Below the pieces are notes generated by a model that saw only the letters and a program-made list of their open reading frames with translations, was not told the DNA's origin and did no database searches. Shown here in pieces: positions 19,563-29,023 of a stretch of DNA of 64,000 nucleotides (position 1 is the first letter of the stretch; every line of letters begins with the position of its first letter). Source of the DNA: Kordia periserrulae (GTDB lineage Bacteria > Bacteroidota > Bacteroidia > Flavobacteriales > Flavobacteriaceae); NCBI RefSeq assembly GCF_003054265.1, contig NZ_QBKT01000006.1, positions 62,001-126,000 of the forward strand, given 5' to 3'. The translations under genes were made by a program, and so were the position numbers.

Positions 19563-20753
19563 TTATGCGGTTTGCGGCGTATTATTTGGTAACATAATAT
19601 ATTTTACGGCAATGTATAGTAGAATTGCTGCAAGAACATTTAAAATTAATCCTCCTGAAAGTAAGCTTGTTATGAATACTATGATGATAAGATTTCGCTT
19701 TAAAGAGTTGCTACCATTTAAGTAACTGGATACGATGTATAAGTAGTATATGATTCCTGCAAAGCCCATGAAAATGTATAAGTCTATGAATTCAAATTCT
19801 ACTTTGAATGTATTGAAGTCAATGCCGCCAAATATGTAGTTGAGAAATGACCAATTTTCATCAATATAGTCCATGGCTTTCACTAAAAGTTGATCTCTGT
19901 ATGAAAATAATGTAGATACCAATCCGCTTTCTTCATAAATATTTTTCCAAAAAGGAGATTTGCTAAGTACTAGTTGTATAAAGGAGTCTTTTACAAAAAG
20001 AAATATGACAAAGAGTACCGGCAGCGCAATTCGGATTATTTTTTTGAATCGATTATAGTGAATTAAGTGCATGATGCCTAGCAATAACAGGAATAGTATT
20101 ATTTTCTTTTGTCCTAGACAGAGCGAACATGTTATGAAAAAAAGAAGTTTATAGAACGATGTTTTGTTTTTTTCTGATATCCAAAAGTAGTAGTTTACAA
20201 TAATAGCAATGATGTACATATAGCTAGCTTCTCCAGGCTTGGAGAAAAAACCTGAAACACCAAATCGGGTTGTATACTCGTACGAGCGGAATGTTTCTAC
20301 ATGAAAAAAGTATCCTACTAGTAAGGCTATGGTATTTAGATAAAGGAAAATTTCGAAGTAGCGATATATTTTTTTGTAAGTGTGTTCTTTTAATAACAGG
20401 GTTTTAACAAAAAGGATGAATATTAAAAGGTATAGGTATCTATTAAAAAAGTAGATGTTTCCTATAGAGATGTGCATTTTAAAATCATACGGTGTTTCCT
20501 TCAGTAAAAATTGACTTATAATGAACGACAGTGCGAAAAAAATGATGAACCACAATGTTTTCAATGGCTTTTTAAAATACACTACAATCATTACAATCAT
20601 AAATGCCTCAAAAATTAATTTGACCATTCCTGAGTATCTGTAAAAAGAGTTGGGCGTTAGTTTAAAAGCTATACTCGTGATGAAATCACTTATAAAGAAT
20701 CCCATCAAAAAAACAATAATGATGCTGTCTATGTTTTTTTTTATGAAATTCAT
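19563..20753 (-). CDS. Wzy-like polytopic membrane protein (no B-copy counterpart)
   Basis: 396 residues with about ten membrane helices and few conserved charged loops. Size, topology and position in a glycan locus suggest an O-antigen/capsule polymerase-like protein; Wzy sequences are too diverse to confirm this by eye. A periplasmic loop near residues 155-175 (FRSYEYTTRFGVSGFFSKPG) contains the R/G-rich pattern often seen in polymerases. The gene overlaps the preceding polymerase gene by 4 bp (ATGA), so translation is probably coupled. It is the last gene of cassette A. Confidence 0.65.
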   Translation of the reverse strand: MNFIKKNIDSIIIVFLMGFFISDFITSIAFKLTPNSFYRYSGMVKLIFEAFMIVMIVVYFKKPLKTLWFIIFFALSFIISQFLLKETPYDFKMHISIGNIYFFNRYLYLLIFILFVKTLLLKEHTYKKIYRYFEIFLYLNTIALLVGYFFHVETFRSYEYTTRFGVSGFFSKPGEASYMYIIAIIVNYYFWISEKNKTSFYKLLFFITCSLCLGQKKIILFLLLLGIMHLIHYNRFKKIIRIALPVLFVIFLFVKDSFIQLVLSKSPFWKNIYEESGLVSTLFSYRDQLLVKAMDYIDENWSFLNYIFGGIDFNTFKVEFEFIDLYIFMGFAGIIYYLYIVSSYLNGSNSLKRNLIIIVFITSLLSGGLILNVLAAILLYIAVKYIMLPNNTPQTA

Positions 20754-22105
20754 GGGCGTAATTTAATTCTGAAATTTTTTTGTAAAAACACCCAAGTTAT
20801 CACAAAGAAGAAAAATCCGTATCCCAGTAATGACCTTGCCAAACTTGCTTGCGATAAATAGTACGCAAATATGAAACAGAAAATAATAAAAATGATATTG
20901 ATATTATTTTTTTCAAGTCTATTCAAAAATGCATCGAGTCCGCTTATAAAGAAGCCTAAAATAATATTTCCTATAAAGAAACCATAATAGCCAAATGCTC
21001 CATAAAAATCAATGATACTGTTAATAGCTAGCGAGCCTTCTTTTTCATTTCTTGAAAAGTAATTGAATAAGACTTTACTATCGGGATATAACTCATAGTT
21101 GAATATTTTACTAAACATTCCTATGTTGGTAATGGTATAGTGATCTTCTACCGAAGGGAAGTAATGTACGTAGCAAAATGCTGGTATGGATAAACGACCA
21201 AATACACGTGTTAGCACGACTTCAGTTAGCGTACTGACTCCTTCAAAAACACTGTTAAATCTGTACGTTGTTGCCGAGTAGTAAAGTAATAATAGCAACG
21301 AGAATAATGATAACCCAATCAATATAGCACGACGGCGAAGTTTTCTTTTTTCTTGAGGTGTTCGCACACGTTTTTTCTTGATGGTGATATACTTTTTAAA
21401 CACGAATGCTGAGAGAAATAAAGACAGTAAAAATAGTATTAATGGCCGTTTTTGAAATAAAAGCAATATTAAGATAAAAGATACTGTAAATAGTCCGATG
21501 AAAAGCATTCTAGCTGAAAGTGTTTTCTTTTTCATCATCAAATACAGTGACACCATGGTTAAAAACGGCAATAGATTATAAGTTATGACAACATATAAGT
21601 AATTGGACGTAATTCCCCTTCGCGATTCTAATAAAGCAACAGGTTGCCGTCCTATAAGTCCGTCAAATAAACCTGAAATTAATACATTCCGCTTTATAAT
21701 TAAATAAACTAATAAAAAGAGAAAAATACAGAGCAACATAAAGTAAAAGTTTACTTTACTGAGGTTGTTTTTTATTGGGTTTTTTATGCGAAAATGGTTG
21801 ATACATTCTACACGTCTATACATCAGCACCAAACCAAATACATACGAATAGAGTACTAACAATAATCCTCCTACGGCGAGCATTTGTGTCCTAAAGACAT
21901 CTTGGTTGGTAATCAATTCCAATTTAAAGGTCCAAAATGTTCTTCCTGCATACATTCGCATAAAAGGAAACATTAAAATTCCGATAATAGAAAAAATACA
22001 AGTTGCTATGAAGAAAATACCAAAAATATTCCATTTAAAAATCATCTTTCTAAATAGAATGATATGAAACAGCAAGACAAAAATAAGTATGTATGAAGCC
22101 GTCAT
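20750..22105 (-). CDS. Oligosaccharide repeat-unit polymerase-like protein (cassette A)
   Basis: 451 residues with about 11 membrane helices. Conserved loops include GLIGRQPVALLESRRG near 158-173, LLLFQKRPLILF near 213-224, and NSIIDFYGAFGYYGFF near 367-382. It would join undecaprenyl-linked repeat units at the periplasmic face in the Wzx/Wzy route. A clear paralogue (440 residues) is at 33409-34731: both start M-x-x-SYILI-VLLFHIILFRKMIF and end IKLRP. The start codon follows the ligase stop with no gap. Confidence 0.8.
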   Translation of the reverse strand: MTASYILIFVLLFHIILFRKMIFKWNIFGIFFIATCIFSIIGILMFPFMRMYAGRTFWTFKLELITNQDVFRTQMLAVGGLLLVLYSYVFGLVLMYRRVECINHFRIKNPIKNNLSKVNFYFMLLCIFLFLLVYLIIKRNVLISGLFDGLIGRQPVALLESRRGITSNYLYVVITYNLLPFLTMVSLYLMMKKKTLSARMLFIGLFTVSFILILLLFQKRPLILFLLSLFLSAFVFKKYITIKKKRVRTPQEKRKLRRRAILIGLSLFSLLLLLYYSATTYRFNSVFEGVSTLTEVVLTRVFGRLSIPAFCYVHYFPSVEDHYTITNIGMFSKIFNYELYPDSKVLFNYFSRNEKEGSLAINSIIDFYGAFGYYGFFIGNIILGFFISGLDAFLNRLEKNNINIIFIIFCFIFAYYLSQASLARSLLGYGFFFFVITWVFLQKNFRIKLRP

Positions 22106-23341
22106 TTATTCTTTTTGGTATTGATAGTATAGTAAATAATTAAATGTCGCAAAGAATGTAATTCCCCACTGCCTGCTTAAAATATTTTCGGTAAAGCAAC
22201 AAACCATGATGATTATGGTGAAGCAAAAATAAATATAATTATTTGTTTTGATGGCATGTGTCAGCGAATACCCAAAAACGATTAAAAAAAGTCCTAAACC
22301 GACGATCCCAAATCGCATGAGGTAATCCAAATATTGGTTATGAACATTGCTTCGTATTTGAATATTGTTTTTTCCGAATTCTGCATGCAATGCTTTTTTT
22401 ACGTCTCCAGTTCCTGTACCAAAAAGCCAATTTTCTTTTATTATAGGCATAGCAGCGCTCCACATACGAGCTCTAGTATCTACTTCTGAACCGTCGCCTT
22501 CTTGCAATGCCATTATTCTGTCTGTAATTCGGCTAACGGTTAAATTTAGATGCTGTGTTGCAAACCAGCCAGCCGCTCCCATTAAAAAGATAGAAAAGGC
22601 TAATAGTGTATATAGTTTTCTTTTGATGAGAAAGTACATCAAAGAGCATACAATGAGTATTATATTTAAAATAATTGCTGTTTTAGCAACCATTTGCAAT
22701 AGAAATAGCGACTGAAACGCAATGAGTAGCAATAATAAGATGATGGTGTAATATTTTTTTGCGCGACGTATATAATCGAGGATAATTATATGAGCAAACA
22801 TGATATACATACCAAAGTACGCATTGTGCATTTCAAGAAGTTTTGTCAACTCTGCGCCTGTATATCTGTACGAAAAAAACAGTTCTACATCAAGTGGAAA
22901 AATATCGCTTTTGTAAAAGAAGCGATAGAGCGTGTGCAGTTCAAAGGTGACTATAAAGCAAAAAACCGCAAACACATAAAACTTTAAGAGCAGTCCAAGA
23001 CGTTTTACTTTGTATACCGAATAAAACAATGGAAATAGTACAAACGTAATTTGTCGTGTAATTGCATTAAAACCTTTGGAGTAGTTGTCGGTATACAGCA
23101 TTCCCACAATATTCAATCCGTACAAAGCTATTAATAGCCAAAAATATGGCGTTGTTGTAAAGCGTTGTTTTTTATGTTCACTTCTAAAAAAAATGATTCC
23201 TTGAATCATCATCAAGGAAAAGATGAAAATAGGATTAATTTTATCTAGCGTAAACGTAGCTACTACTCCCAAAAGAAGCATAAAAACAACGTCAATATTG
23301 TTTTTTTCAAGGAATTGCGTAGCGTATGTTTTCAATTGCAT
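22106..23341 (-). CDS. O-antigen ligase/polymerase family protein (Wzy_C type)
   Basis: 411 residues with 11-12 membrane helices and one large periplasmic loop (about 262-336). That loop carries the marks of the Wzy_C family: R291 in TRARMW, FGTGTGDV near 307-314, and NVHNQYLDYL with H334. Such proteins either polymerise repeat units or ligate the finished glycan to a lipid or protein acceptor. It sits without gaps between the cassette A glycosyltransferase and polymerase genes. The plus-strand cassette B has no equivalent, making this the main gene-content difference between the two copies. Confidence 0.85.
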   Translation of the reverse strand: MQLKTYATQFLEKNNIDVVFMLLLGVVATFTLDKINPIFIFSLMMIQGIIFFRSEHKKQRFTTTPYFWLLIALYGLNIVGMLYTDNYSKGFNAITRQITFVLFPLFYSVYKVKRLGLLLKFYVFAVFCFIVTFELHTLYRFFYKSDIFPLDVELFFSYRYTGAELTKLLEMHNAYFGMYIMFAHIIILDYIRRAKKYYTIILLLLLIAFQSLFLLQMVAKTAIILNIILIVCSLMYFLIKRKLYTLLAFSIFLMGAAGWFATQHLNLTVSRITDRIMALQEGDGSEVDTRARMWSAAMPIIKENWLFGTGTGDVKKALHAEFGKNNIQIRSNVHNQYLDYLMRFGIVGLGLFLIVFGYSLTHAIKTNNYIYFCFTIIIMVCCFTENILSRQWGITFFATFNYLLYYQYQKE

Positions 23342-24460
23342 CTAGTTGGCTAAAAAAATTTCTAATTCTTCATAGTCTTGATCGCCAAAATACGTATTTT
23401 GAGATAAGGAAGAAAAATTATTTTGCAAACGGTCACTATTTGAAGATAAGTAGCTTACCGCATCTTGTATAGCATTTGGCTCTTTGTAATTTATAGAAAT
23501 TCCAATGCCTAAATCCATCACAATTTCTTCCAAATACGTTTCTTTGCTACAAATTAACGGCACTTTGTAATACATGCATTCGTAAAGTTTATTTGGCAAT
23601 GCTAATCGATTATTTAGCGACACTTGATCAATATCGTACACTAAGTAAATGATGTCTATCGAATTGTAAATACGTTGTGCATCGGTAAATGTATTATACG
23701 GTCCGAAATAGGTAATATTGGTATGCTTGGCAGCGTATTCTTCCACAATGTGCTGATAGTGCCCTTTACCGTGAATGTGAATATCTACTTCAGGATGATC
23801 TTTGTAAGTTTCGAATAGTTTTACATATTCGTCTTTACGCAACAACAGTCCAACAATTCCTATGACGGTTTTGCCACCTTGCTTTTTTTGAATGTTTGGA
23901 TCATTTTTTTGTTCTACTGAAAGTAGTTTGTTTTCTAACACAAATACTTCTTTCTTAAAGAATTTTTCAAAATGATAGGTATAATATTTTTTAGAAGTAA
24001 CAATGAGTTTATCAATGTACTTTTTGTAAAGATATTTTTCGAGCGCGCGCATGCGTTTGCTCACAAAACTATCGCTGAATACAAATTCTCGCAAATCTGA
24101 AATTTCAATAGTCAATTTTGGCTTATGCTTTCTACGTCCAAATTTAAAGTTTGCCATTAAGTACAGAATAATGACATCAATATTATTGACCAAAGCGACA
24201 TCAAATTTTGCCTTTTTTATGATTTTTCTAATTTTTTTAATCGCTTTTATATATACCCAAATACGTTTGAACGGTTGTGAAGCATTGGGTACGCCGCCTA
24301 AATTATGAATGGTTACATTTTTTTCGATAGAATCGTTTAGGTTTGCCAGCGTTTCTCTGTGAAAAAAGACAAGACTTACCTCATGTTTTCTCGCCAAGAA
24401 ATTAATCTGTTTTACAAAACGTGGATTTGGCTGATGCGATATAAAAAATAGTATGTTCAT
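23342..24460 (-). CDS. GT4-like glycosyltransferase (cassette A)
   Basis: 372 residues with a GT-B fold: N-terminal MNILFFISHQPNPRFVKQ, central IGIVGLLLRKDEY near 200-212, and the donor-site segment RLALPNKLYECMYYKVPLIC near 285-304, whose glutamate is the conserved GT4 E. The donor sugar is unknown. It lies between the flippase (15 bp) and the ligase-family gene (0 bp). The paralogue at 32266-33408 shares long identical stretches, such as LIVTSKKYY and HIHGKGHYQHIVE. Confidence 0.85.
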   Translation of the reverse strand: MNILFFISHQPNPRFVKQINFLARKHEVSLVFFHRETLANLNDSIEKNVTIHNLGGVPNASQPFKRIWVYIKAIKKIRKIIKKAKFDVALVNNIDVIILYLMANFKFGRRKHKPKLTIEISDLREFVFSDSFVSKRMRALEKYLYKKYIDKLIVTSKKYYTYHFEKFFKKEVFVLENKLLSVEQKNDPNIQKKQGGKTVIGIVGLLLRKDEYVKLFETYKDHPEVDIHIHGKGHYQHIVEEYAAKHTNITYFGPYNTFTDAQRIYNSIDIIYLVYDIDQVSLNNRLALPNKLYECMYYKVPLICSKETYLEEIVMDLGIGISINYKEPNAIQDAVSYLSSNSDRLQNNFSSLSQNTYFGDQDYEELEIFLAN

Positions 24461-24475
24461 AACGTGTATTCGCTG

Positions 24476-25981
24476 TTATTTTCCTCTTTTTAATAAGACA
24501 TTGATGGTTTCGCTAAGGAATTTTACTTTGCTAAAAAATAAAACACCTGCGTATATAATAGTACTTCCAATGACACAAATAATACATGCAATCACATTTG
24601 GATAGAATGCATTGACGTAATAGTTGATTGCAAACAGAATTATTCCCACAATAATCAAAACTTCCATTCGGTAATATGTATAACTGTTAAAGTCTTTCCG
24701 ACACCAAATTATGGTGGTAATTCCCAAAGCTGCAAATCCAATCATGAGTGAAAACGACAGGGCAAATAAGTTTCCGTAACTATCGCGCAAAGCATAAAAT
24801 AGAATGACGTGACAGGCAATTGCAATTAAAATACTATACAAGTTAAACGGTTTGAAAAATTTAATTTCAATAATTCCTTTTAATCCGTGAAATATAGAAT
24901 ACGGAATAAGTCCGAACGCCAAAATCTTAAAAGCATAAATTACATTTTCAATACGTTCTGCGTCAGAAATCCAATATTCAATAAGTACGTTGAGCCAATT
25001 GTACAATATAATAACCAACAAAAATGTAGAGTATACAATGGTTCCTGTCATTAAATTAGTGGCTATTTTTTGTCGCTCGGCAGAATTGTTATTTCCAACA
25101 ATTACTGATGATAATTTCGAAATTGGTTGCAATACAATCAGTACAATTCTTGCTAAAGTCAATGCTAATAAAAAGGCGGTAATGTCTTCTTTTCCATCAA
25201 CAATCATAAAAGCACTTACGGTAAGTAAAAACATGTCTGAAAATGTGATAGCCGAGCGTGGCAAACCGTAACGAATAAACTCTTTTCCGTAAGCTTTTAT
25301 TTTTTCGAAAGACGGATAATTATACAGTTTTTGTTGCATAATGATATAGCCCATTAACAAAAGCTGTACAATACTCATAACACTCAACGCTATATACAAA
25401 AAGTTTGTCAATACAACTTTGGTCACGACACCATTGATAATTTCACCAGCCGTTGTCGTCGTTGCCATGTATTTAATGACCAAAAGCAAAATTAAACTTG
25501 CATTCAGCATGTTGATTACGTTGTAAAAAAATACTTTTCGTTGTACCAAAAAATACGGTTGCACTAAATAACTCAAGTGAATAATGGCTATGTACCAAAC
25601 GGTTAGTAAAAAGTACGGTTTAAAATTGTTTGTACCTTCTACCTCGTCGTATACTAATTGTCCTAAAGTGGAACCAAAACCGAAATATAAAATCGCCAAT
25701 ACAATGCAACTACATATCCAAATAGTGAACGAAATGGCAAAATAGGTTCGTATTTTGTCTTTGTCATCTTTATTGATACTTGCATATCGAATTAACGCTT
25801 GTGAAGTTCCTAACTGACTCAAATTGGTAAATGTAGGCACGACGCGTCGCATAACTAAAAACACACTCAATGCCAATGCCGAAAGTAAATACTCAGCTTC
25901 TTTGATAAGCCAAAAATTCAGTAATACATTGAAAACTGCAAAACCTGTACTATAAAATAAGTCTTTACCGAGTTTGTTCAT
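24476..25981 (-). CDS. Wzx-type polysaccharide flippase (cassette A)
   Basis: 501 residues with 12-14 membrane helices, in the MATE/oligosaccharide-flippase (RfbX-like) superfamily. It would move undecaprenyl-linked repeat units across the inner membrane. The ATG at 25981 is chosen rather than the in-frame TTG at 25987, because the paralogue at 30764 starts with the same MNKL and the TTG adds only two residues. Shared early blocks are NFWLIKEAEY, PTF-N--QLGTSQAL-R and GLPRA-ITFSDMFLLTV. It is the first gene of cassette A, with a promoter-like box about 35-42 bp upstream. Confidence 0.88.
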   Translation of the reverse strand: MNKLGKDLFYSTGFAVFNVLLNFWLIKEAEYLLSALALSVFLVMRRVVPTFTNLSQLGTSQALIRYASINKDDKDKIRTYFAISFTIWICSCIVLAILYFGFGSTLGQLVYDEVEGTNNFKPYFLLTVWYIAIIHLSYLVQPYFLVQRKVFFYNVINMLNASLILLLVIKYMATTTTAGEIINGVVTKVVLTNFLYIALSVMSIVQLLLMGYIIMQQKLYNYPSFEKIKAYGKEFIRYGLPRSAITFSDMFLLTVSAFMIVDGKEDITAFLLALTLARIVLIVLQPISKLSSVIVGNNNSAERQKIATNLMTGTIVYSTFLLVIILYNWLNVLIEYWISDAERIENVIYAFKILAFGLIPYSIFHGLKGIIEIKFFKPFNLYSILIAIACHVILFYALRDSYGNLFALSFSLMIGFAALGITTIIWCRKDFNSYTYYRMEVLIIVGIILFAINYYVNAFYPNVIACIICVIGSTIIYAGVLFFSKVKFLSETINVLLKRGK

Positions 25982-26015
25982 TACCAACGGAGATTAATTA
26001 GGTGTTTTCCAACTG

Positions 26016-26045
26016 CAAAACTAATTTATTAAAACAAAACCACAA
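26016..26045 (-). promoter_or_regulatory. Putative promoter for cassette A
   Basis: Minus-strand TAGTTTTG (26023 to 26016) fits TAnnTTTG, and TTG (26045-26043) lies 19 bp upstream. The -33 element falls inside one arm of the terminator hairpin of the preceding transcript. Confidence 0.45.
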
Positions 26046-26073
26046 TTATTAAGTGGATTAATAATTGTGGTTT
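26037..26073 (-). terminator. Rho-independent terminator of the 28913-26102 transcript
   Basis: A perfect 14-bp inverted repeat (26037-26050 with 26060-26073) around a 9-nt loop is followed on the minus strand by a T-rich run (TTTTGTTTTAAT). It lies 29 bp after the stop of the lipoprotein gene. Confidence 0.8.
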
Positions 26074-26101
26074 GTCTGTTTAGTTTGAGGATTTCCTCTA
26101 A

Positions 26102-26962
26102 TTATTCTGGAAATTCCTCGTATTCTATATAAATTCTTCTTGAGATAGAACCATTTCCTGGATGTATCTCAATTGGGTAATCATGTTCATTATATATAAT
26201 TGTATATTCACCTAAAAGGACATTATTTGCATTCCTAAATTCAATAATATTATTGTTAAAAGATTGTATTTCGTCCAAACTAGAAAAGATTTCTAAATCA
26301 ACATACGTATCATTTGGCGTAAGGGCATTAGGTAACTTTAAAAATAGATTTACACGTGGATCTATATATTTAAAAGGATGGTTTTTATCGTCATAAATAT
26401 ATTTTGTCGAATAATTAACGTTTGTCGAAATATACTCTTTTTCTAGAAGATTGCCATTAGCATCATAAGTATATTGTTTTTCATGTGTTTCATTCCACAA
26501 TGAAGTATTGTAATCTGTAAACCATAAACTGTTTACGCTTGACGTCAGTTGTGTTTGATTATTGTATGTATAATCTCTTGTATTTTCATACGAACTATTC
26601 CATGAAAAAGGAAGTATTAAGTTTCTTGTTGCTATACCATTTTCAAAAATAAACCCTAAATCGTCATTGAAATTTCTCAAAACAGAAATCAGATTGTTTG
26701 AGCTATCATAATTGAATTCGTAAACTTCTTGAGGATTTGTGTTATCAACATCAAATTCTTCTATTTTGGTAACTCTATTGCCTTCATATTCATAAACCCA
26801 ATACGAATCCATTTTTGAAATTTTTGAAGGTCTTAAAATAGTGTTTACTGGTTCTTGTACAGGTGTTTCTGTGTTTTGTTCTTCTTGTGCTACAATATCA
26901 TCATTTGACGAACATGATACTATAAAAGCAAAGAGAAAACATAATGCAATAAGTTTTTTCAT
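26102..26962 (-). CDS. Lipoprotein with YD-like repeats
   Basis: 286 residues. A lipoprotein signal peptide ends at C17 (FAFIVSC), followed by SSNDD; acidic residues just after the Cys resemble the surface-export signal of Bacteroidota lipoproteins. The mature part has six or more short units of the type Y-x-Y-D/E-x-x-N-x-L/V (YEYEGNRVTKIEEF, YTYDANGNLLEKEY, YIYDDKNHPFKYI), like the YD repeats of Rhs proteins, so a small beta-wrap is likely. The gene is 10 bp after the second heparinase-family gene and is followed by a strong terminator. The function is unknown; it may bind the glycan made here. Confidence 0.75.
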   Translation of the reverse strand: MKKLIALCFLFAFIVSCSSNDDIVAQEEQNTETPVQEPVNTILRPSKISKMDSYWVYEYEGNRVTKIEEFDVDNTNPQEVYEFNYDSSNNLISVLRNFNDDLGFIFENGIATRNLILPFSWNSSYENTRDYTYNNQTQLTSSVNSLWFTDYNTSLWNETHEKQYTYDANGNLLEKEYISTNVNYSTKYIYDDKNHPFKYIDPRVNLFLKLPNALTPNDTYVDLEIFSSLDEIQSFNNNIIEFRNANNVLLGEYTIIYNEHDYPIEIHPGNGSISRRIYIEYEEFPE

Positions 26963-26972
26963 CTATAAATTT

Positions 26973-28913
26973 TTAATTATTTTCTTTTTCAATGGTAAAT
27001 TGTAGGGAACTTTTTCCCTTTATTTCAGTTTCCAAAACCACTTTTTTAGCTGTAATTTTAGAGCCATAATTATAACTTAACGTGTAATTTTCAATACGAA
27101 TGGTTGTAGCATTGTCAACCGTTATTTTTGAGGAGGCTTTGCTATTTCTTATAAATATAATATTCTCATGAATTTCTAACGCAATTTTCTCGCTAAAATG
27201 TAAGTTTCTCGTGATTTTGCATGTAGATTTACAATCAATCACATCTGTACAAATCATTTTGAAATCATTTTTATCTATTTGAAAAGTACGTTGGTGCATT
27301 ACCGCATCTTCCAATCGCTGGTAGCCTGAATGTTTTCCGGAAATGATTACTTTTTCTTCGGAATGTTCAACAGAAACCTCAAAAGGGTGTGCTACATCAC
27401 TAATTCCCCAATTGCCAACCATTGGCGCAATTTCTTCATCATCTACCTGTAAACCATTGTGATAAGCGGTAGATTTCATTTTGGTTTTGAGAGCCAAATC
27501 GCCAGTGTAGGTGTAGCAACCTGCATCAACAATAATGTTTTCATTATCCAACATCAACTCAAAACTAAACAAATCGTTGTGTCCGTGTCCGCCGCGACCA
27601 TTCATTCCTACTTCGCCAACATCGGTAATAAAATAGTTTTGCGCATCTTTTACCGTAACAAATCCGCCATCTTTATAATGATATGACGCAAAATCATCTT
27701 GTGAAATTGAACTTACATTTTCCATAGCTTTTGTTCCGAAAATTTCATACGCTGAATGGTATTTTTCGTTGCTAATATTTAAGGTTTCATCTTGAAAAAA
27801 CAGACTTGCCAATTGCAACATGTTTGCATGATTGTTCAAGGGTACTTGATCGTTTTGAAATACGGAAGCACTGTCGTTATCGCCAATAATCGGCGTTAAA
27901 GAATCGGGTTTTGTAACATCACGCGTGAATTTGCAGGAGTTTTTTAGCACTTTCAGTGTGTTTTCTTGAATTTTCAATCCTGCACGCTGCATCACCAAGA
28001 AAGAAATAAGGTAAAACTCTACAACCAATCGGTGATACGGAATGGATTTTTCAAAATTGACACCATCTGGTATAAATTGTAAATGGAATTCCTTCTCTGT
28101 GCGTTTTACCGCATAGGAATACCACGATTTTGCTTCCGAATAGAACTCTTTAAAAACACTTCCTAGCAATAATAACGCAGTTAAGTTAGCCGAATAATGA
28201 TTTCCACGAACATCAGTATATTCTACATTTCGCCACAAAAAGATACCGTGAAGCAATAAAATTTCATTCAACAAATTCACAACCTCATCGGTATGATTGG
28301 CTTCTAGTAAAATTTCTCGCAACTGAATTAAATTAATCGTTCGCACCGAAACTTCCATCGGATACCAATTCACCGCAAAAGCAATAGGATTGTTGACTTT
28401 CCAGTCTGTCAATATTGCATGAATGTAGGCTAATTGTGCTTCGTTATTCTCCAATTGATATGCACGCGCCACCGGAATTAAGAAGCTTAAACGCGATAAC
28501 TCCCACGGAAATTTTACGTCATATTCTTTGGTTTTGTCTTTATGATAAAACGAATACCCTTTGAAGTAGTTGTTTTTCCATTCGTGATGTACACGCCAAT
28601 CAGTATGCCATGAAATGGGTTGTGTAAATTGATAGTCAACATCAAAAATTGCAATGTTTCCCTTCATAATGCAATTCGCAGCTGCAATGGTTTGTTGCTG
28701 TAATTTTTGAGGAATATCAGATGATTTAAAATCTGTTGCGTACAACAGACTTTTTGCTTTCCAAGTTGCTTTTGGTTTGTGAATGGTTTGATGAATTTTT
28801 GGTTCAATTTTTTGCCAAAACTTAGTCTTAGCGTACATTTTCAATTTTACCAATTGCACGAAACGATACCAAACCACAGGAAGCGGTTTTGAAAGAATGG
28901 TTTTTATATTCAT
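26973..28913 (-). CDS. Heparinase II/III-family protein (second, different subtype)
   Basis: 646 residues. The alpha-toroid N-terminal domain has RGNH at 236-239, Y293-H294 (IPYHR) and GDND at 344-347. The C-terminal heparinase II/III domain has GHGHND with H443 and H445 and STAYHNGL with H485. These positions fit an uronic-acid polysaccharide lyase fold. No Sec signal peptide is visible (MNIKTILSKPLPVVWYRF). It is clearly a different subtype from the protein at 15462; only the general fold and His/Asn spacing are shared. A promoter-like box precedes it, and it is co-transcribed with the YD-repeat lipoprotein. Confidence 0.82.
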   Translation of the reverse strand: MNIKTILSKPLPVVWYRFVQLVKLKMYAKTKFWQKIEPKIHQTIHKPKATWKAKSLLYATDFKSSDIPQKLQQQTIAAANCIMKGNIAIFDVDYQFTQPISWHTDWRVHHEWKNNYFKGYSFYHKDKTKEYDVKFPWELSRLSFLIPVARAYQLENNEAQLAYIHAILTDWKVNNPIAFAVNWYPMEVSVRTINLIQLREILLEANHTDEVVNLLNEILLLHGIFLWRNVEYTDVRGNHYSANLTALLLLGSVFKEFYSEAKSWYSYAVKRTEKEFHLQFIPDGVNFEKSIPYHRLVVEFYLISFLVMQRAGLKIQENTLKVLKNSCKFTRDVTKPDSLTPIIGDNDSASVFQNDQVPLNNHANMLQLASLFFQDETLNISNEKYHSAYEIFGTKAMENVSSISQDDFASYHYKDGGFVTVKDAQNYFITDVGEVGMNGRGGHGHNDLFSFELMLDNENIIVDAGCYTYTGDLALKTKMKSTAYHNGLQVDDEEIAPMVGNWGISDVAHPFEVSVEHSEEKVIISGKHSGYQRLEDAVMHQRTFQIDKNDFKMICTDVIDCKSTCKITRNLHFSEKIALEIHENIIFIRNSKASSKITVDNATTIRIENYTLSYNYGSKITAKKVVLETEIKGKSSLQFTIEKENN

Positions 28914-28949
28914 AACAAAATAACTGTCAGGCCTTCTAAAAATTTACTG

Positions 28950-28957
28950 CAAATGTA
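28950..28957 (-). promoter_or_regulatory. Putative -7 element before the second heparinase gene
   Basis: Minus-strand TACATTTG (28957 to 28950) fits TAnnTTTG, giving a 5' leader of about 30 nt. The -33 region has only CTG at 19 bp, so the promoter is moderate at best. Confidence 0.35.
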
Positions 28958-29023
28958 TTGTTTTGATTCTTTATAGCAGCCGTTATGATTGGAAAAAGAC
29001 TCTTGGAATTAGACGTTGATTTT

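Noticed and set aside
19563-25987. Transposon or integron origin of the duplicated cassettes
   Set aside because: No transposase, integrase, attachment site or terminal repeat could be found at the cassette ends; the evidence is only paralogy and orientation.
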